Shown: piece by piece, positions 1-8,019 of the stretch
How the letters are laid out: every line of letters starts with the position of its first letter
How positions within the stretch are numbered: the stretch's first letter is position 1
Source: a virus
DNA: 35,826 nucleotides
Virus record (IMG/VR): IMGVR_UViG_3300046492_000294
Span: 1-35,826 of that record
Strand: one strand, 5' to 3'
The notes under the pieces: model-generated
Seen by the model: the letters and a program-made list of their open reading frames with translations, nothing else
Databases searched by the model: none
What the model was told of the DNA's origin: nothing
Made by a program: the position numbers and the translations under genes

Positions 1-24
1 CTCATACTGCGTAACGGTGTTTTG

Positions 25-220
25 CTGTACGCTTCGCATGCACTGTACCGGATATGAAACGGACAATCAGCAGCAATGGAGAGCAGACAAGCAGAGGCTC
101 CAAGATGCACAACGGGTGTCTCCTACTGTGCTGGCCAGTGATGCAACATGCATCACCGGTACAGTACAGTACCTAAGGCACCATCATGTCTGCTACGCAC
201 CGCACCTGGAGCATACTGTG
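25..220. repeat. CTGTAC/TACTGT short iterons with inverted repeats
   Basis: CTGTAC occurs at 25-30 and 43-48 (18 bases apart). Its reverse complement GTACAG occurs at 159-164 and 164-169, overlapping by one base. A 10-bp inverted repeat pairs ACTGTACCGG (42-51) with CCGGTACAGT (156-165). The related TACTGTG occurs at 124-130 and 214-220. Clustered short repeats in both orientations next to a TerS gene are compatible with protein-binding iterons, for a small terminase or a repressor. The binding protein is not known. Confidence 0.5.
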
Positions 221-311
221 ACTTATGAAGCATGCTTAGGTTGCCTTGATGCATAAGTCCAAGGGTAGTAGCCGGTTAGCCCCATGGGAAAGAATTCTTT
301 GTTCCCAAAAC

Positions 312-327
312 GGGGGGGTAGGGGGGG
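312..327 (+). other. Potential G-quadruplex (two G7 runs separated by TA)
   Basis: Seven G at 312-318, TA at 319-320, and seven G at 321-327. Each run can be split into two GGG tracts with a one-base loop, so one strand offers four GGG tracts with loops of about 1, 2 and 1 bases. This fits the usual pattern for a three-tetrad intramolecular quadruplex. These are very long G runs for the window. The site lies about 90 bases before the first gene. Confidence 0.5.
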
Positions 328-348
328 CTAGTTACCCGGACAATTTCA

Positions 349-376
349 CTTACTGGTAAACGCGGCCACCAGTAAG
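349..376. promoter_or_regulatory. Perfect 9-bp inverted repeat, operator- or hairpin-like
   Basis: CTTACTGGT at 349-357 is the exact reverse complement of ACCAGTAAG at 368-376, with a 10-base GC-rich spacer. An AT-rich stretch follows on the right, without a T-run, so it is not a classical terminator in either direction. Its place 40 bases before the first coding region suggests an operator, a leader hairpin, or part of the packaging site. Confidence 0.45.
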
Positions 377-413
377 AAAAATTATTTACAAACAAGAAGC
401 CCGGGGTTACCTG

Positions 414-923
414 TTGAGGCAGATGCCGAGAGGGAAACCACTGGCGAAGGCAGAAAACGCTGCATTAAAGGCTCTGATTACCATTTACGGGCCACGGGAA
501 GCTGCTCGGCGGGCGGGATTGCCTGCTGGCACTGTCATGGCGTTCGCTTACACGCACAAGATCAAGAAGGCGACTGGTTTCAAGCAGGAGGATGGCGATG
601 TTTCCAAGGTATTGGCTGACAATTTCGCCAAGGACAGGGAGGAAACGGCTCTGAACCTGGCCACTTACACCCGGAAAGCGTCCAAGAAGGCGTCTGAGCA
701 CTCAGATCCGCTGGAGGTAGCCCGCAAGGTGCGCGATGTGGCTGGTGTTTACTCCATTTTATGGCCGCCTGGCGAGGAATCCGAGCTGATTGAGGGCGCA
801 ATTCTTGTTGGCGGTGCGCAGCCGACCACTAATCCCGAGGAAGTAGCTGCCCGGGCAATCGAAATACCCGAGGAATCTGATGTACGGACTGAACTTCCCG
901 ACCAAAGACCAGCAGGCGATTGA
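414..923 (+). CDS. Putative terminase small subunit (DNA-binding)
   Basis: This would recognise the phage packaging site and hand the DNA to the large terminase. The first half holds a helix-turn-helix-like segment of about 25 residues: GPREAARRAGLPAGTVMAF at roughly residues 26-44, then a basic helix. That is the style of TerS N-terminal DNA-binding domains. The middle is helical and charged and the C-terminal 40 residues are acidic. The frame opens with TTG at 414; an ATG at 423 (fourth codon) is an equally good start and neither has a strong ribosome-binding site. It overlaps the large terminase by 44 bases in another frame, the usual TerS-TerL arrangement. Identification rests on the motif plus position, since TerS sequences diverge widely. 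Confidence 0.65.
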   Translation: MRQMPRGKPLAKAENAALKALITIYGPREAARRAGLPAGTVMAFAYTHKIKKATGFKQEDGDVSKVLADNFAKDREETALNLATYTRKASKKASEHSDPLEVARKVRDVAGVYSILWPPGEESELIEGAILVGGAQPTTNPEEVAARAIEIPEESDVRTELPDQRPAGD

Positions 924-2547
924 GCTTTGGTGCTTTGCCAACGATCCTCCGCTGGGCGTAGGGCGTTACCAGCATCTCCGCAACGCCATTGACCTGATCT
1001 GGAACAGGCATGTCCCCAACACCTACATCTGGAACGACTGGACTGAGTGGATGCAGCGCACATTCGCTGAACATCCGTGGGCAACAGTCACCGGGCCTGC
1101 CGCTTCCTGGAAAACCACCTCTGCGGGGATCTTCGCGCTCACCAAATACTATGCCTCACCCAAGGATACAGTCGTTATCGTCACCTCAACCACACTTGAC
1201 GGCCTACGCAGGCGAGTCTGGAAGGAAATATCCCATTTTCATCGGCTCAGACCCTTATTTGGGCACATGGTTCAGTCCAGAAACTGCATCCAGTTCCGTA
1301 AAGGGCACGATGACGCTGGAATTTTCGGATTGGCCACCGATAAAGGCGAAATCGACAAGGCCATAGGTAAAATCATCGGGTTTCACTCGCCAAACATGGT
1401 GGTGATCGTCGATGAGATGCCTTACACGCCTGAAGCGATCGTCGAAGCGTGCGTCAACCTTGAAACAGGCGCAAAATCCTTCCAATTCATCGGTTTAGGC
1501 AACGCAGACGACATGCTTGACCCGCACGGGCGCATGTCAGAGCCAAAAGCGGGCTGGGAAAGCATCGACGTCGAGTCAACGCAGTGGGAAACGCGCCGGG
1601 GAACATGCATTCACCTGGACGGCCTCAAATCCCCGAATATCACCGATAAAACCAGGAATTACCCCGGGCTTCTTACCCAGTTCGACATCGAGACCACCAC
1701 CGAGATCTATGGAGTCGATTCCCCGCAGTTCTGGCAGATGCGCCGGGGATTCTGGGCACCGGAAGGCATCGTGAAGACGGTGCTCTCCATGCCCATGATA
1801 ACTCGCTCCCAGGCGTTCGATGACTGCTCTTTCGACCAGAGTAACATCCCATGCGCCGGTCTCGACCCAGCTTTTGAGGGCGACGACCGCTGCGTGCTCC
1901 GTCAGGCCAAGTGCGGCGAGGTGGACGGAAAAATGACTTTACTTATGGGGCGCAAACACTTCATAAAGACCAAAATCAAGCCGGATGACCCGATTCATTA
2001 CCAGATTGTTCGCCAGGCCAAGGAAATCTGCGAAGGAGAAGGAATTACCCCGTATTACTTTGGTCTCGACTCAACCGGGGAAGGCGGTGGTCTTGCGTCG
2101 ATTTTCCAACGGGAATGGAGCCGGGAAATCCTCTGCGTCGAGTTCGGCGGCCTCGCGTCGAAGAATCCGGTCAGCTCCACCAATTCAAAGCCCGCCAACC
2201 AGGAATACGACCGCGCAGTGACCGAGCTGTGGTTTTTCTTCCGGTTATTGGTCGAAAACAAGCAGATCAAGAACCTCGACCCCGAAAGCGCGGCGGAATT
2301 CTGCCGGAGATGGTGGCAGATGCGCGGGCCTTACGTTTCCTTAGAAACCAAGGCAAAAATGAAGGATCGCACCCGGAGAAGCCCGGATATCGCCGATGCC
2401 GACGTTGTTACCGCCCGGGTCGCCAATGCGCGGTGCAACCTGAAACCCAGCGCATTTTCGCACAAGGAAGACCGTCCCGACTCGCCCTGGAAGCGATTCC
2501 TGAAAAAACGCAATGTCACACCCGAATACTCCGCTACAGCTTATTAA
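880..2547 (+). CDS. terL: Terminase large subunit (packaging ATPase-nuclease)
   Basis: This is the motor that pumps DNA into the prohead through the portal and cuts it. The ATPase half has a Walker A-like loop GPAASWKTT at residues 72-80, a strand plus TSTTLDGLRRRVW at 102-114, and Walker B VVIVDE at 174-179 with the catalytic Glu. IGLGNA at 204-209 is the coupling-motif position. The nuclease half shows three acidic clusters of the RNase H-like fold: LDPAFEGDD (328-336), GLDSTG (395-400) and SPDIADAD (501-508). Length (555 residues) is normal. One oddity: the residue before the Walker A Lys is Trp, where Gly is usual. The start is the ATG inside the preceding gene; the end overlaps the next gene by 35 bases. 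Confidence 0.93.
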   Translation: MYGLNFPTKDQQAIELWCFANDPPLGVGRYQHLRNAIDLIWNRHVPNTYIWNDWTEWMQRTFAEHPWATVTGPAASWKTTSAGIFALTKYYASPKDTVVIVTSTTLDGLRRRVWKEISHFHRLRPLFGHMVQSRNCIQFRKGHDDAGIFGLATDKGEIDKAIGKIIGFHSPNMVVIVDEMPYTPEAIVEACVNLETGAKSFQFIGLGNADDMLDPHGRMSEPKAGWESIDVESTQWETRRGTCIHLDGLKSPNITDKTRNYPGLLTQFDIETTTEIYGVDSPQFWQMRRGFWAPEGIVKTVLSMPMITRSQAFDDCSFDQSNIPCAGLDPAFEGDDRCVLRQAKCGEVDGKMTLLMGRKHFIKTKIKPDDPIHYQIVRQAKEICEGEGITPYYFGLDSTGEGGGLASIFQREWSREILCVEFGGLASKNPVSSTNSKPANQEYDRAVTELWFFFRLLVENKQIKNLDPESAAEFCRRWWQMRGPYVSLETKAKMKDRTRRSPDIADADVVTARVANARCNLKPSAFSHKEDRPDSPWKRFLKKRNVTPEYSATAY

Positions 2548-3136
2548 CGAGTGGGGCGCGTGCCCGCCGGACGGTTATCGCTATGTCGATCCCGTATCCG
2601 GCTTTCTAGCTCACGCCTGGACTTATGTTGACTGGATAAACGTCGAGAAGGCTCACCTGATCGCAAATAGCAGAGAAATTCCCGCCACGCTTGAGTCTGA
2701 CATGCAACATCAGCTATGCCTGACGCTTCCTCCTGGTTGGTGCCTTTATGACGACGATTCCCGGCCACGGCCTTCAGTCCAGCTTAGTTGGGATAACGTC
2801 GTCGGGGGAGTGAAAACTTTCACTCGCTGGATCGCTGCCGGTTGCAAATTTGTCGCTCAGAGTGAGGCGGAGAGGCGCGGCACCATCTGTGCGAATTGCT
2901 ATCTCAACGTCAATGTTCAGGGTTGCTCCGGGTGCCAGGCAGCGGTCAAGGAGATGGTGGGAGACAAAAAGACGAAGGTCGATGGGTCGCTGCGTTCCTG
3001 CGCTGTCTGCAAATGTTTCCTGAAGGCGAAAGTGCATTTCCCGATAGAGACCCTTGACACAGATTCGGAAAAGGTGCAATCAATGTACCCGGGCTTCTGC
3101 TGGCTCAACAAGGAAAGCGTGAATTACCGTGGCTAA
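2513..3136 (+). CDS. Cysteine-rich putative zinc-binding phage protein
   Basis: I do not recognise a named family. The N-terminal 60 residues have a PPDGYRYVDPVSG segment followed by a helix ending in AN, a pattern I know from uncharacterised phage proteins. The second half has eight cysteines likely to bind zinc: Cys126 and Cys129 with Cys138 and Cys141 (CxxC-x8-CxxC), then Cys163, Cys166, Cys168 and Cys196. It overlaps TerL by 35 bases and the next gene by 8, so it is co-translated with packaging genes. A role in DNA or RNA binding, or in packaging, is inference from the zinc sites and position. No ribosome-binding site is visible at the ATG. Confidence 0.75.
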   Translation: MSHPNTPLQLINEWGACPPDGYRYVDPVSGFLAHAWTYVDWINVEKAHLIANSREIPATLESDMQHQLCLTLPPGWCLYDDDSRPRPSVQLSWDNVVGGVKTFTRWIAAGCKFVAQSEAERRGTICANCYLNVNVQGCSGCQAAVKEMVGDKKTKVDGSLRSCAVCKCFLKAKVHFPIETLDTDSEKVQSMYPGFCWLNKESVNYRG

Positions 3137-3374
3137 ACCGATCCTCCTATTTCGCATAGACGTCGGTTTCGATCCAGAGCGCGGCTACGCCGCCAGCGTC
3201 CTCGACCTCCAGGAGCAGAAGATGAAAGGCATCCGGGGCAACTCCATCCAGCAGGTCACCGCCCGCCTTCGCATCGCGCTCAACGAGGTGATGGAGAAGC
3301 GAAAACACTTTCCACTGGAGCACGAAAGAAACGAACCATCAAGGATCATAACACCCAACGGCGGATACCCATGA
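3129..3374 (+). CDS. Small HicB-like-fold protein
   Basis: This 81-residue protein starts with GTG inside the end of the previous gene. Its first half reads as a strand, then GYAASVLDLQEQ at residues 19-30, a Gly-rich turn, and a helix with a regular Gln/Arg/Leu pattern (QQVTARLRIALNEV, 41-54). Strand, GYxAxVxDL, G-x-T/S, and a helix ending in AL-x-E is the signature of the HicB antitoxin partial RNase H-like fold. No HicA toxin (small dsRBD-like protein with catalytic His) sits beside it and there is no C-terminal DNA-binding domain. It is therefore probably a stand-alone phage relative rather than a working toxin-antitoxin unit. Its function is unknown. Confidence 0.6.
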   Translation: MAKPILLFRIDVGFDPERGYAASVLDLQEQKMKGIRGNSIQQVTARLRIALNEVMEKRKHFPLEHERNEPSRIITPNGGYP

Positions 3375-3649
3375 CACCAGAATTAAAACCGGACAACGAC
3401 CCCACTGAACTTCCCTTCAGCGAAATCAAGGACGACAAAACGCTGCGCAAAAACCTGGACGACCAGCTTCAACAACTCAAACTGCTTCCTTCCAGCAGGG
3501 AACGCGCACTGGCCATTACCAAGTTGCAGGAGGCCATCATGTGGCTGGGCATGGATCTCAAGCGGCTCGGTGAAGCGCATCCATACCCAACCAGCTACGA
3601 TCCCGCTTCTCCGGTAGTCCACCCAACCGCCGAAGGCTTGAAGCTATGA
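3371..3649 (+). CDS. Acb2/Tad1-hairpin-like small protein, candidate anti-CBASS sponge
   Basis: The helical core, residues 24-68, runs through a Leu/Gln helix, a short turn LLPSSRER, and a second helix ALAITKLQEAIMWLGMDL (46-63). The SRE-x-ALAITKLxEAxMW pattern is what I associate with the Acb2/Tad1 hairpin family. Characterised members bind cyclic di- or trinucleotides and blunt CBASS or Thoeris defence. The tail has PYPTSYDP and ends PTAEGLKL, typical of uncharacterised phage members. Length (92) fits. It overlaps both neighbours by 4 bases (ATGA). Family membership is a judgement from remembered motifs; sponge activity is inference, because many such phage homologues are untested. Confidence 0.65.
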   Translation: MTPELKPDNDPTELPFSEIKDDKTLRKNLDDQLQQLKLLPSSRERALAITKLQEAIMWLGMDLKRLGEAHPYPTSYDPASPVVHPTAEGLKL

Positions 3650-3843
3650 AAGCCTACCAGGAGAGAGTGGTCAACGAGCAGAACGCCCTGGACGAGAAAA
3701 TCGAGCTGCTCACCGAGTTCCTCAAAGATACCAATTCCCGCCAGATCGTTTGCCCCATCGAGCTGGAACGGATGGACAGGCAGCTTGACCTGATGGTGAA
3801 GTACTCCGCAGTCCTTGGAGAGCGCATTAAGAATTTCAAATGA
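3646..3843 (+). CDS. crAss001_48-like small helical phage protein
   Basis: This 65-residue protein is predicted to be almost all helix. It has YQERVVNEQNALDEKIELL at residues 4-22, a linker of about 16 residues, then LERMDRQLDLMVKYSAVLGE at 40-59 and a terminal RIKNF. The pattern YQ-x-RVxxE-x-x-LDEKI ... LxxQ-x-x-M-x-x-YS-x-x-LGERI-x-x-F is widespread in phages under the label crAss001_48-related protein. The molecular function of that family is not established. It is often found beside Acb2-like genes, as here. It overlaps the Acb2-like gene and the portal gene by 4 bases each. Confidence 0.7.
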   Translation: MKAYQERVVNEQNALDEKIELLTEFLKDTNSRQIVCPIELERMDRQLDLMVKYSAVLGERIKNFK

Positions 3844-6431
3844 CCGACACCTATGGCACGCGGCTTGCCTCGTTAGACGAAGAAGGTAATCGTCCCGATT
3901 CCCGGATTGGTAACGCCGGTAACGCCCGCAGCCTGGTGCAGCGTCTCAAGCATGAGGACGAGACGCGAATGTTCCGTTACACCCGCATGATGGGTCTGAT
4001 GGACGGCAATCCTCCCTGGAATCAGCAGAAGCTAATCGACATCGGCCAGGGTCACCGCGCCAATTTCAACCTGCGCGAAAGCGAAGGCATCGTGGAAGCG
4101 GCCAAGACTCCCTACTACGATCTGGTGTTTGAAGTTCCCTACTTCGCCCGCCTTGAGTTCGACGTCCAGGGAGCCGCGTCCCACATGGTCAATCAGTGGA
4201 GCGACATCGCCACCGAGGAATACACCGACACCCTTTCAGCCTGGGACGGTTACGATCACCAGATCCAGCTTCACCAGTGGCAGATGATCGTCAACGGCGT
4301 GGGGCCGATCTTCTGGCCGCATTTTATCGGATGGCACAGTGAAGCAGTCAAGTCGCGCCGGGTGCTTGTCCCCATCGAGACCAAAGCCAATGTGGACGAG
4401 CTGGAGCTGTGCTGCGTCCTGCATTCCTACCGCGCCGACGAGCTGGAGCAGTTCATCAAGAAAGGCGGCACCTACGAAGCTGATGGCGATGGCTGGAACA
4501 TCCCGCTGTGTGAGAAGGCCATCATCGACTCCGCCAAGCGCGAGATGCGGCAGACCTGGGGGACTGAAAACTATGATCTTTACCAACGGGCGATACGCAC
4601 TGGTGACCTATTCCATGGCATTCATCGCAGTGATCGCATTTATGTGGCTTCTCTCTTTGTCAAAGAGTTCGGGGGAAAAATATCTCACTACATGATAACC
4701 GACCAGAACCTCGGGCATCAGACTGATTACGATAGCCTGATGGGAGACGAGATCGGTTACCTGTTCAAGCGGCGCAACAAGTTTTCCTCCTTCGGCAACG
4801 TCGTTTGCCCGTTCTTCTTCGACTCCGGCCCCGATGGAACCTGGCACGCAGTCAAGGGGCTGGGGCCGAAGATTTACGATTTTTGCGACATATCCAACCG
4901 CACTTTCTGTCAGATGCTCGATGGCAGCGTGATTGGATCTGGGATCACCCTGGAAGCTCAGGATGCCAACGCCATGGAGGAAACTCAGATCGCTCTTGTA
5001 GGCGGTGCCGCTGTAGTTTCGCCAGGATACAAAGTGGTTCAGACCCGAATCGCGGAAAGCCTGGAAGGTGCAATGGCCATGCGCCGCGAACTGCACGGCA
5101 CTCTACAACAAAACACCGGATCTTACCGACAGCGAAGCGAGGAACAGAATCCCGAGCCGACTCTCGGGCAGGCCCAACTCATCAGCCAGCAGCAGCAGCT
5201 TCTCACCAAGGGAAGCACCAACCGTTACTACAACAACCTCGACAAATGGCACCGGGAAACCGTTCGCCGTCTCCTTGATCCAGCCCAAAGCTCCAGTATC
5301 CCCGGGGGAAGGGAAGCCATCGAGTTCAAAGCCCGCTGCGTCATGCGCGGAATCCCCTTTGATGTGATGGATTTCAAGTACATCCGCCGGGTCATTTCCA
5401 CTCGCTCGATCGGGTTCGGCTCTCCGCAGCTACGCGACATTTCCACCAGGGAACTGGTTTCCATGATCCCGTACATGGATGAGGTCTCCCGCAATCACGC
5501 GCTGCGGGCACGCGCTGCCGCGCTCCCCGGGATTGGCATGCACTCGGTCGATGATTTCTTTCCGCCTATCGAGAAAAGCGGCATCCCCGACGCGCACGCC
5601 GCCCTCGCTGTCCTGGAAAACAACGCGCTCCGGCAGCAGGGCGGCAAAGCCCTGGTGGAGCCGATGCAGAATCACTCCACCCATTTCGATGTCCATTACC
5701 AGGACGTCATGCAGCATTTCATGGAGCAAACCGGACGCGGCCAACCCGGCCAGAACGGGATGAACGGAAATGGCAACGGCCAGTCACCTGCTCCGCAAGG
5801 CCCGCCGCAGCCGCCGCAGAATCCTCTGGAGCTGTTGATTCACATGGAGAACACCGGGCCTCACATGTACCAGCACCTCCAGAAGTTGCAGGGAGATCCC
5901 ACTCGCAAGCAGGAAGTTGAGCAGAAACAGAAGATGCTCAACGACCTGGGCAAGAAAAGCGATCAACTGCACCAGCAGCTTACCGAAGGCATGCAGGCCG
6001 CAGCGGATCAGCCGCAGCCCGGGCAGCCTGATCCGGAGATGCAGGCCAAGGTGATGAAAGTTCAGGGAGACCTCCAGTTGAAGGCGCAAAAAATGGACAT
6101 GGATCACGGCCTGAAAGTGCGCAAGCAGGAATTCAACGAGCAGCTTCAGGACAAGAAGACCGCCGCCGGTATCGAGCGCGACACCGCGAAGACTTCTCAC
6201 GGTCTGCAACAGACCGAGGCCACCATGCAGATGGAAAAGGCCAAGACCACTCAGGATTTGCAGCTTTCAAAGGCAAAGACACGCGCCAACCTGATGATGA
6301 CCGGCGCGAAAACCAAGCACGGCATGTCGATCGCCGAGCGCAAGGCGCGGCATGATGCGCGGCTCAAAGAGCGGCAGGCAGCCGCCAAAGCGCGGCAGGA
6401 CGCTCAAAAGCCGAAACCAAAATCCGAATGA
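3840..6431 (+). CDS. Portal protein
   Basis: This would form the dodecameric ring at the capsid vertex through which DNA enters and leaves, and which nucleates prohead assembly. Evidence is position (after TerL, before scaffold and capsid), size (863 residues) and layout. The N-terminal 550 residues are mixed alpha/beta with aromatic-rich stretches such as MMGLMDGNPPWNQQK. A low-complexity Gly/Asn/Pro/Gln linker follows at about 639-664. From about 735 to the end there is a long Lys/Gln/Ala coiled coil with heptad spacing, resembling the helical barrel of P22-type portals. I see no signature motif, so the call rests largely on context. The start is an ATGA overlap with the preceding gene. Confidence 0.82.
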   Translation: MTDTYGTRLASLDEEGNRPDSRIGNAGNARSLVQRLKHEDETRMFRYTRMMGLMDGNPPWNQQKLIDIGQGHRANFNLRESEGIVEAAKTPYYDLVFEVPYFARLEFDVQGAASHMVNQWSDIATEEYTDTLSAWDGYDHQIQLHQWQMIVNGVGPIFWPHFIGWHSEAVKSRRVLVPIETKANVDELELCCVLHSYRADELEQFIKKGGTYEADGDGWNIPLCEKAIIDSAKREMRQTWGTENYDLYQRAIRTGDLFHGIHRSDRIYVASLFVKEFGGKISHYMITDQNLGHQTDYDSLMGDEIGYLFKRRNKFSSFGNVVCPFFFDSGPDGTWHAVKGLGPKIYDFCDISNRTFCQMLDGSVIGSGITLEAQDANAMEETQIALVGGAAVVSPGYKVVQTRIAESLEGAMAMRRELHGTLQQNTGSYRQRSEEQNPEPTLGQAQLISQQQQLLTKGSTNRYYNNLDKWHRETVRRLLDPAQSSSIPGGREAIEFKARCVMRGIPFDVMDFKYIRRVISTRSIGFGSPQLRDISTRELVSMIPYMDEVSRNHALRARAAALPGIGMHSVDDFFPPIEKSGIPDAHAALAVLENNALRQQGGKALVEPMQNHSTHFDVHYQDVMQHFMEQTGRGQPGQNGMNGNGNGQSPAPQGPPQPPQNPLELLIHMENTGPHMYQHLQKLQGDPTRKQEVEQKQKMLNDLGKKSDQLHQQLTEGMQAAADQPQPGQPDPEMQAKVMKVQGDLQLKAQKMDMDHGLKVRKQEFNEQLQDKKTAAGIERDTAKTSHGLQQTEATMQMEKAKTTQDLQLSKAKTRANLMMTGAKTKHGMSIAERKARHDARLKERQAAAKARQDAQKPKPKSE

Positions 6432-6736
6432 CGGTAGAGCAATTCAGGCGACACAAATATCTTCCCGCCCAATGGAGGAAGGAACTGGCCACCAATGGAA
6501 TTTTGCAGGCGGTGCTGGAAGTCATGGAAGACAATCACCCGGCCAGGTTTGCAATCCGTGGCGACAAGGACGAAGATGTGTCGCCGACTCGCGCTGCGAT
6601 TGAGCTGGGGCTTACCCGGGGTTACTCAAAGTTCGGTGACACGCTCCGGCTGCTCGCCGTCCAGGTCGTCACCCAGAAAGATGCTGGAGAACCCACTTAT
6701 GAACCGCCTCCCAGGGAAGAAACAGTAGCCCCATAA
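6428..6736 (+). CDS. Small hypothetical protein between portal and scaffold
   Basis: I do not recognise this 102-residue protein. It is soluble and mixed in composition. The N-terminal part is basic (MTVEQFRRHKYLP). A central segment ILQAVLEVMEDNHPARFAI leads to a second helix TRAAIELGLTRGYSKFGDTL, and the tail is Pro/Glu-rich. It begins with an ATGA overlap at the portal stop codon and ends 5 bases before the scaffold-like gene, so it is translated with head genes. A head-assembly accessory role is plausible from position only. Confidence 0.75.
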   Translation: MTVEQFRRHKYLPAQWRKELATNGILQAVLEVMEDNHPARFAIRGDKDEDVSPTRAAIELGLTRGYSKFGDTLRLLAVQVVTQKDAGEPTYEPPPREETVAP

Positions 6737-6741
6737 CTCTT

Positions 6742-8019
6742 ATGGCCGAACCACAAATCGTACCGCCCACCCCGACAGTCACTCAGCCTTCGCATCCGCC
6801 TCCTCCGGCTCCTCCGGATACTTCCCCGGGTCTGGATCAGATGCAGGCAATTTTCGATCGGGTGCTTCCCGACACCAGGAAACCTACTCCTTCGGCCACC
6901 GCGCCCACTGCGCCTGACGCTCCGCCAGCAGCACCAGCACAACCGGCACCAGGAGAACAACCGCCAGCAGCACCCACGGAGCAGCCGCCCGGAGAGTTAA
7001 AGATCCCTTCATTTCTGGAGGAAGCATTAAAGCCGGAGCCTCCTGCGGCGCAACAGCCGATTGATCCTGAAGCGGATTTTCCGGATGACCTTCCCCCGGA
7101 TCAGAAGCAGAGCCGGATCAAAGGACTCCGCGAAGCCTACAAACGAGTCAAAGGCGAGCTGGAGACCGCCCGGCAGCGAACCGGCAGCGATCCGCAGGAA
7201 CGCGCCCGGCTGCAATTCCTGGAAGGGCAGAACCGGCAGATGCAGGAAGTTCTTTCCCGTGTCGGCGTGGAACATTCACCTCAGTTTCAGCAGCAGATCA
7301 TCGCGCCACTGACCGCCTCATGGCACGAAGCCGCCCGAATTGTGCGCGATGCTGGCGGCGACCCGCAGGAATTGGCCAAAGCCATGACCTTGCAGGGGAA
7401 AGCGCAGTTTGAAGCTCTCGACATGCTCTTTTCCGAGATGCCCGAGAGCGCAAAGACAGAAGCGCATGACGCGCTGCGCACCTACCGCCGTTTTGAGGAA
7501 GCACGGCAACGCGCCGTGGCCAACGCGCCGCGAACGCTGGAAGCATTGCGGGCGCAGGACGCCGAACGTCAGTACCAGGAACTTGGGAAGCAGCGGCAGG
7601 GAATGACCGAGATGTTCGACCAGGCTCTTACCCGGCTCAGGGACGAAGCCAAGGTCGAGGTGTTCCAGCAGACTAACGATCCCGAAACCAAATGGTGGAA
7701 CGAGCAGCGTGAGCAGATCATCAATCAGGGCAAGTCGCTGTTCCTGGAAAACACCGACATGAACAAGGTGGCCCTGGCATGCCTGCTTGCTCCGGCGGCA
7801 GACGCCTACCGGAAACTCTTTCTAAAATCTCAGCAGAAAGTTGGCGAGCTTAACAAGATCATCAAGGATCGACTTGGCGGAGAGCCGACTCTAAGCGAGA
7901 GCGGCGGGAACGCTGGCAGCCTCCTGCCTGAAGCGCAGATGCAGGAAGACCTCAAAAAGCCATTCGATCAGGTGTTTCTGCGGGAGTTTCACAAAGCCCA
8001 GGGGAGATCACAACGATGA
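6742..8019 (+). CDS. Putative capsid scaffolding protein
   Basis: Scaffolds guide capsid subunits into the right shell and then leave or are degraded. This 425-residue protein sits between portal and capsid genes. Its first 115 residues are Pro/Ala-rich and probably disordered. The rest is charged helix rich in Gln, Glu, Arg and Lys, including LREAYKRVKGELETARQ (about residues 129-145) and AQDAERQYQELGKQRQG (about 271-287). The end is basic (EFHKAQGRSQR), as in scaffolds that bind capsid protein through a charged C-terminal tail. There is no protease motif. The family is not recognisable by sequence, so the call is by order and composition. No clear ribosome-binding site precedes the ATG, which lies 5 bases after the previous stop. 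Confidence 0.65.
   Translation: MAEPQIVPPTPTVTQPSHPPPPAPPDTSPGLDQMQAIFDRVLPDTRKPTPSATAPTAPDAPPAAPAQPAPGEQPPAAPTEQPPGELKIPSFLEEALKPEPPAAQQPIDPEADFPDDLPPDQKQSRIKGLREAYKRVKGELETARQRTGSDPQERARLQFLEGQNRQMQEVLSRVGVEHSPQFQQQIIAPLTASWHEAARIVRDAGGDPQELAKAMTLQGKAQFEALDMLFSEMPESAKTEAHDALRTYRRFEEARQRAVANAPRTLEALRAQDAERQYQELGKQRQGMTEMFDQALTRLRDEAKVEVFQQTNDPETKWWNEQREQIINQGKSLFLENTDMNKVALACLLAPAADAYRKLFLKSQQKVGELNKIIKDRLGGEPTLSESGGNAGSLLPEAQMQEDLKKPFDQVFLREFHKAQGRSQR

Larger units (their letters stand above)
1..413. other. Gene-free leader region upstream of terminase genes
   Basis: I find no convincing gene here. The one open frame (17-256) is rich in Cys and His and has no ribosome-binding site or family resemblance. 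What the region does hold is short repeats: CTGTAC in both orientations, palindromes such as AAGCATGCTT at 228-237, two runs of seven G, and a 9-bp dyad just before the first gene. In many tailed phages the DNA just upstream of the terminase small subunit carries the packaging (cos or pac) site and promoters; assigning that role here is inference from position only. Confidence 0.6.

Noticed and set aside
17-256. 79-codon rightward frame in the first 260 bases
   Set aside because: Rich in Cys and His, no ribosome site, no family resemblance, and the DNA is better explained by short repeats.
3129-3374. HicA-HicB toxin-antitoxin system
   Set aside because: Only a HicB-like fold is seen; no HicA-type toxin gene lies next to it.
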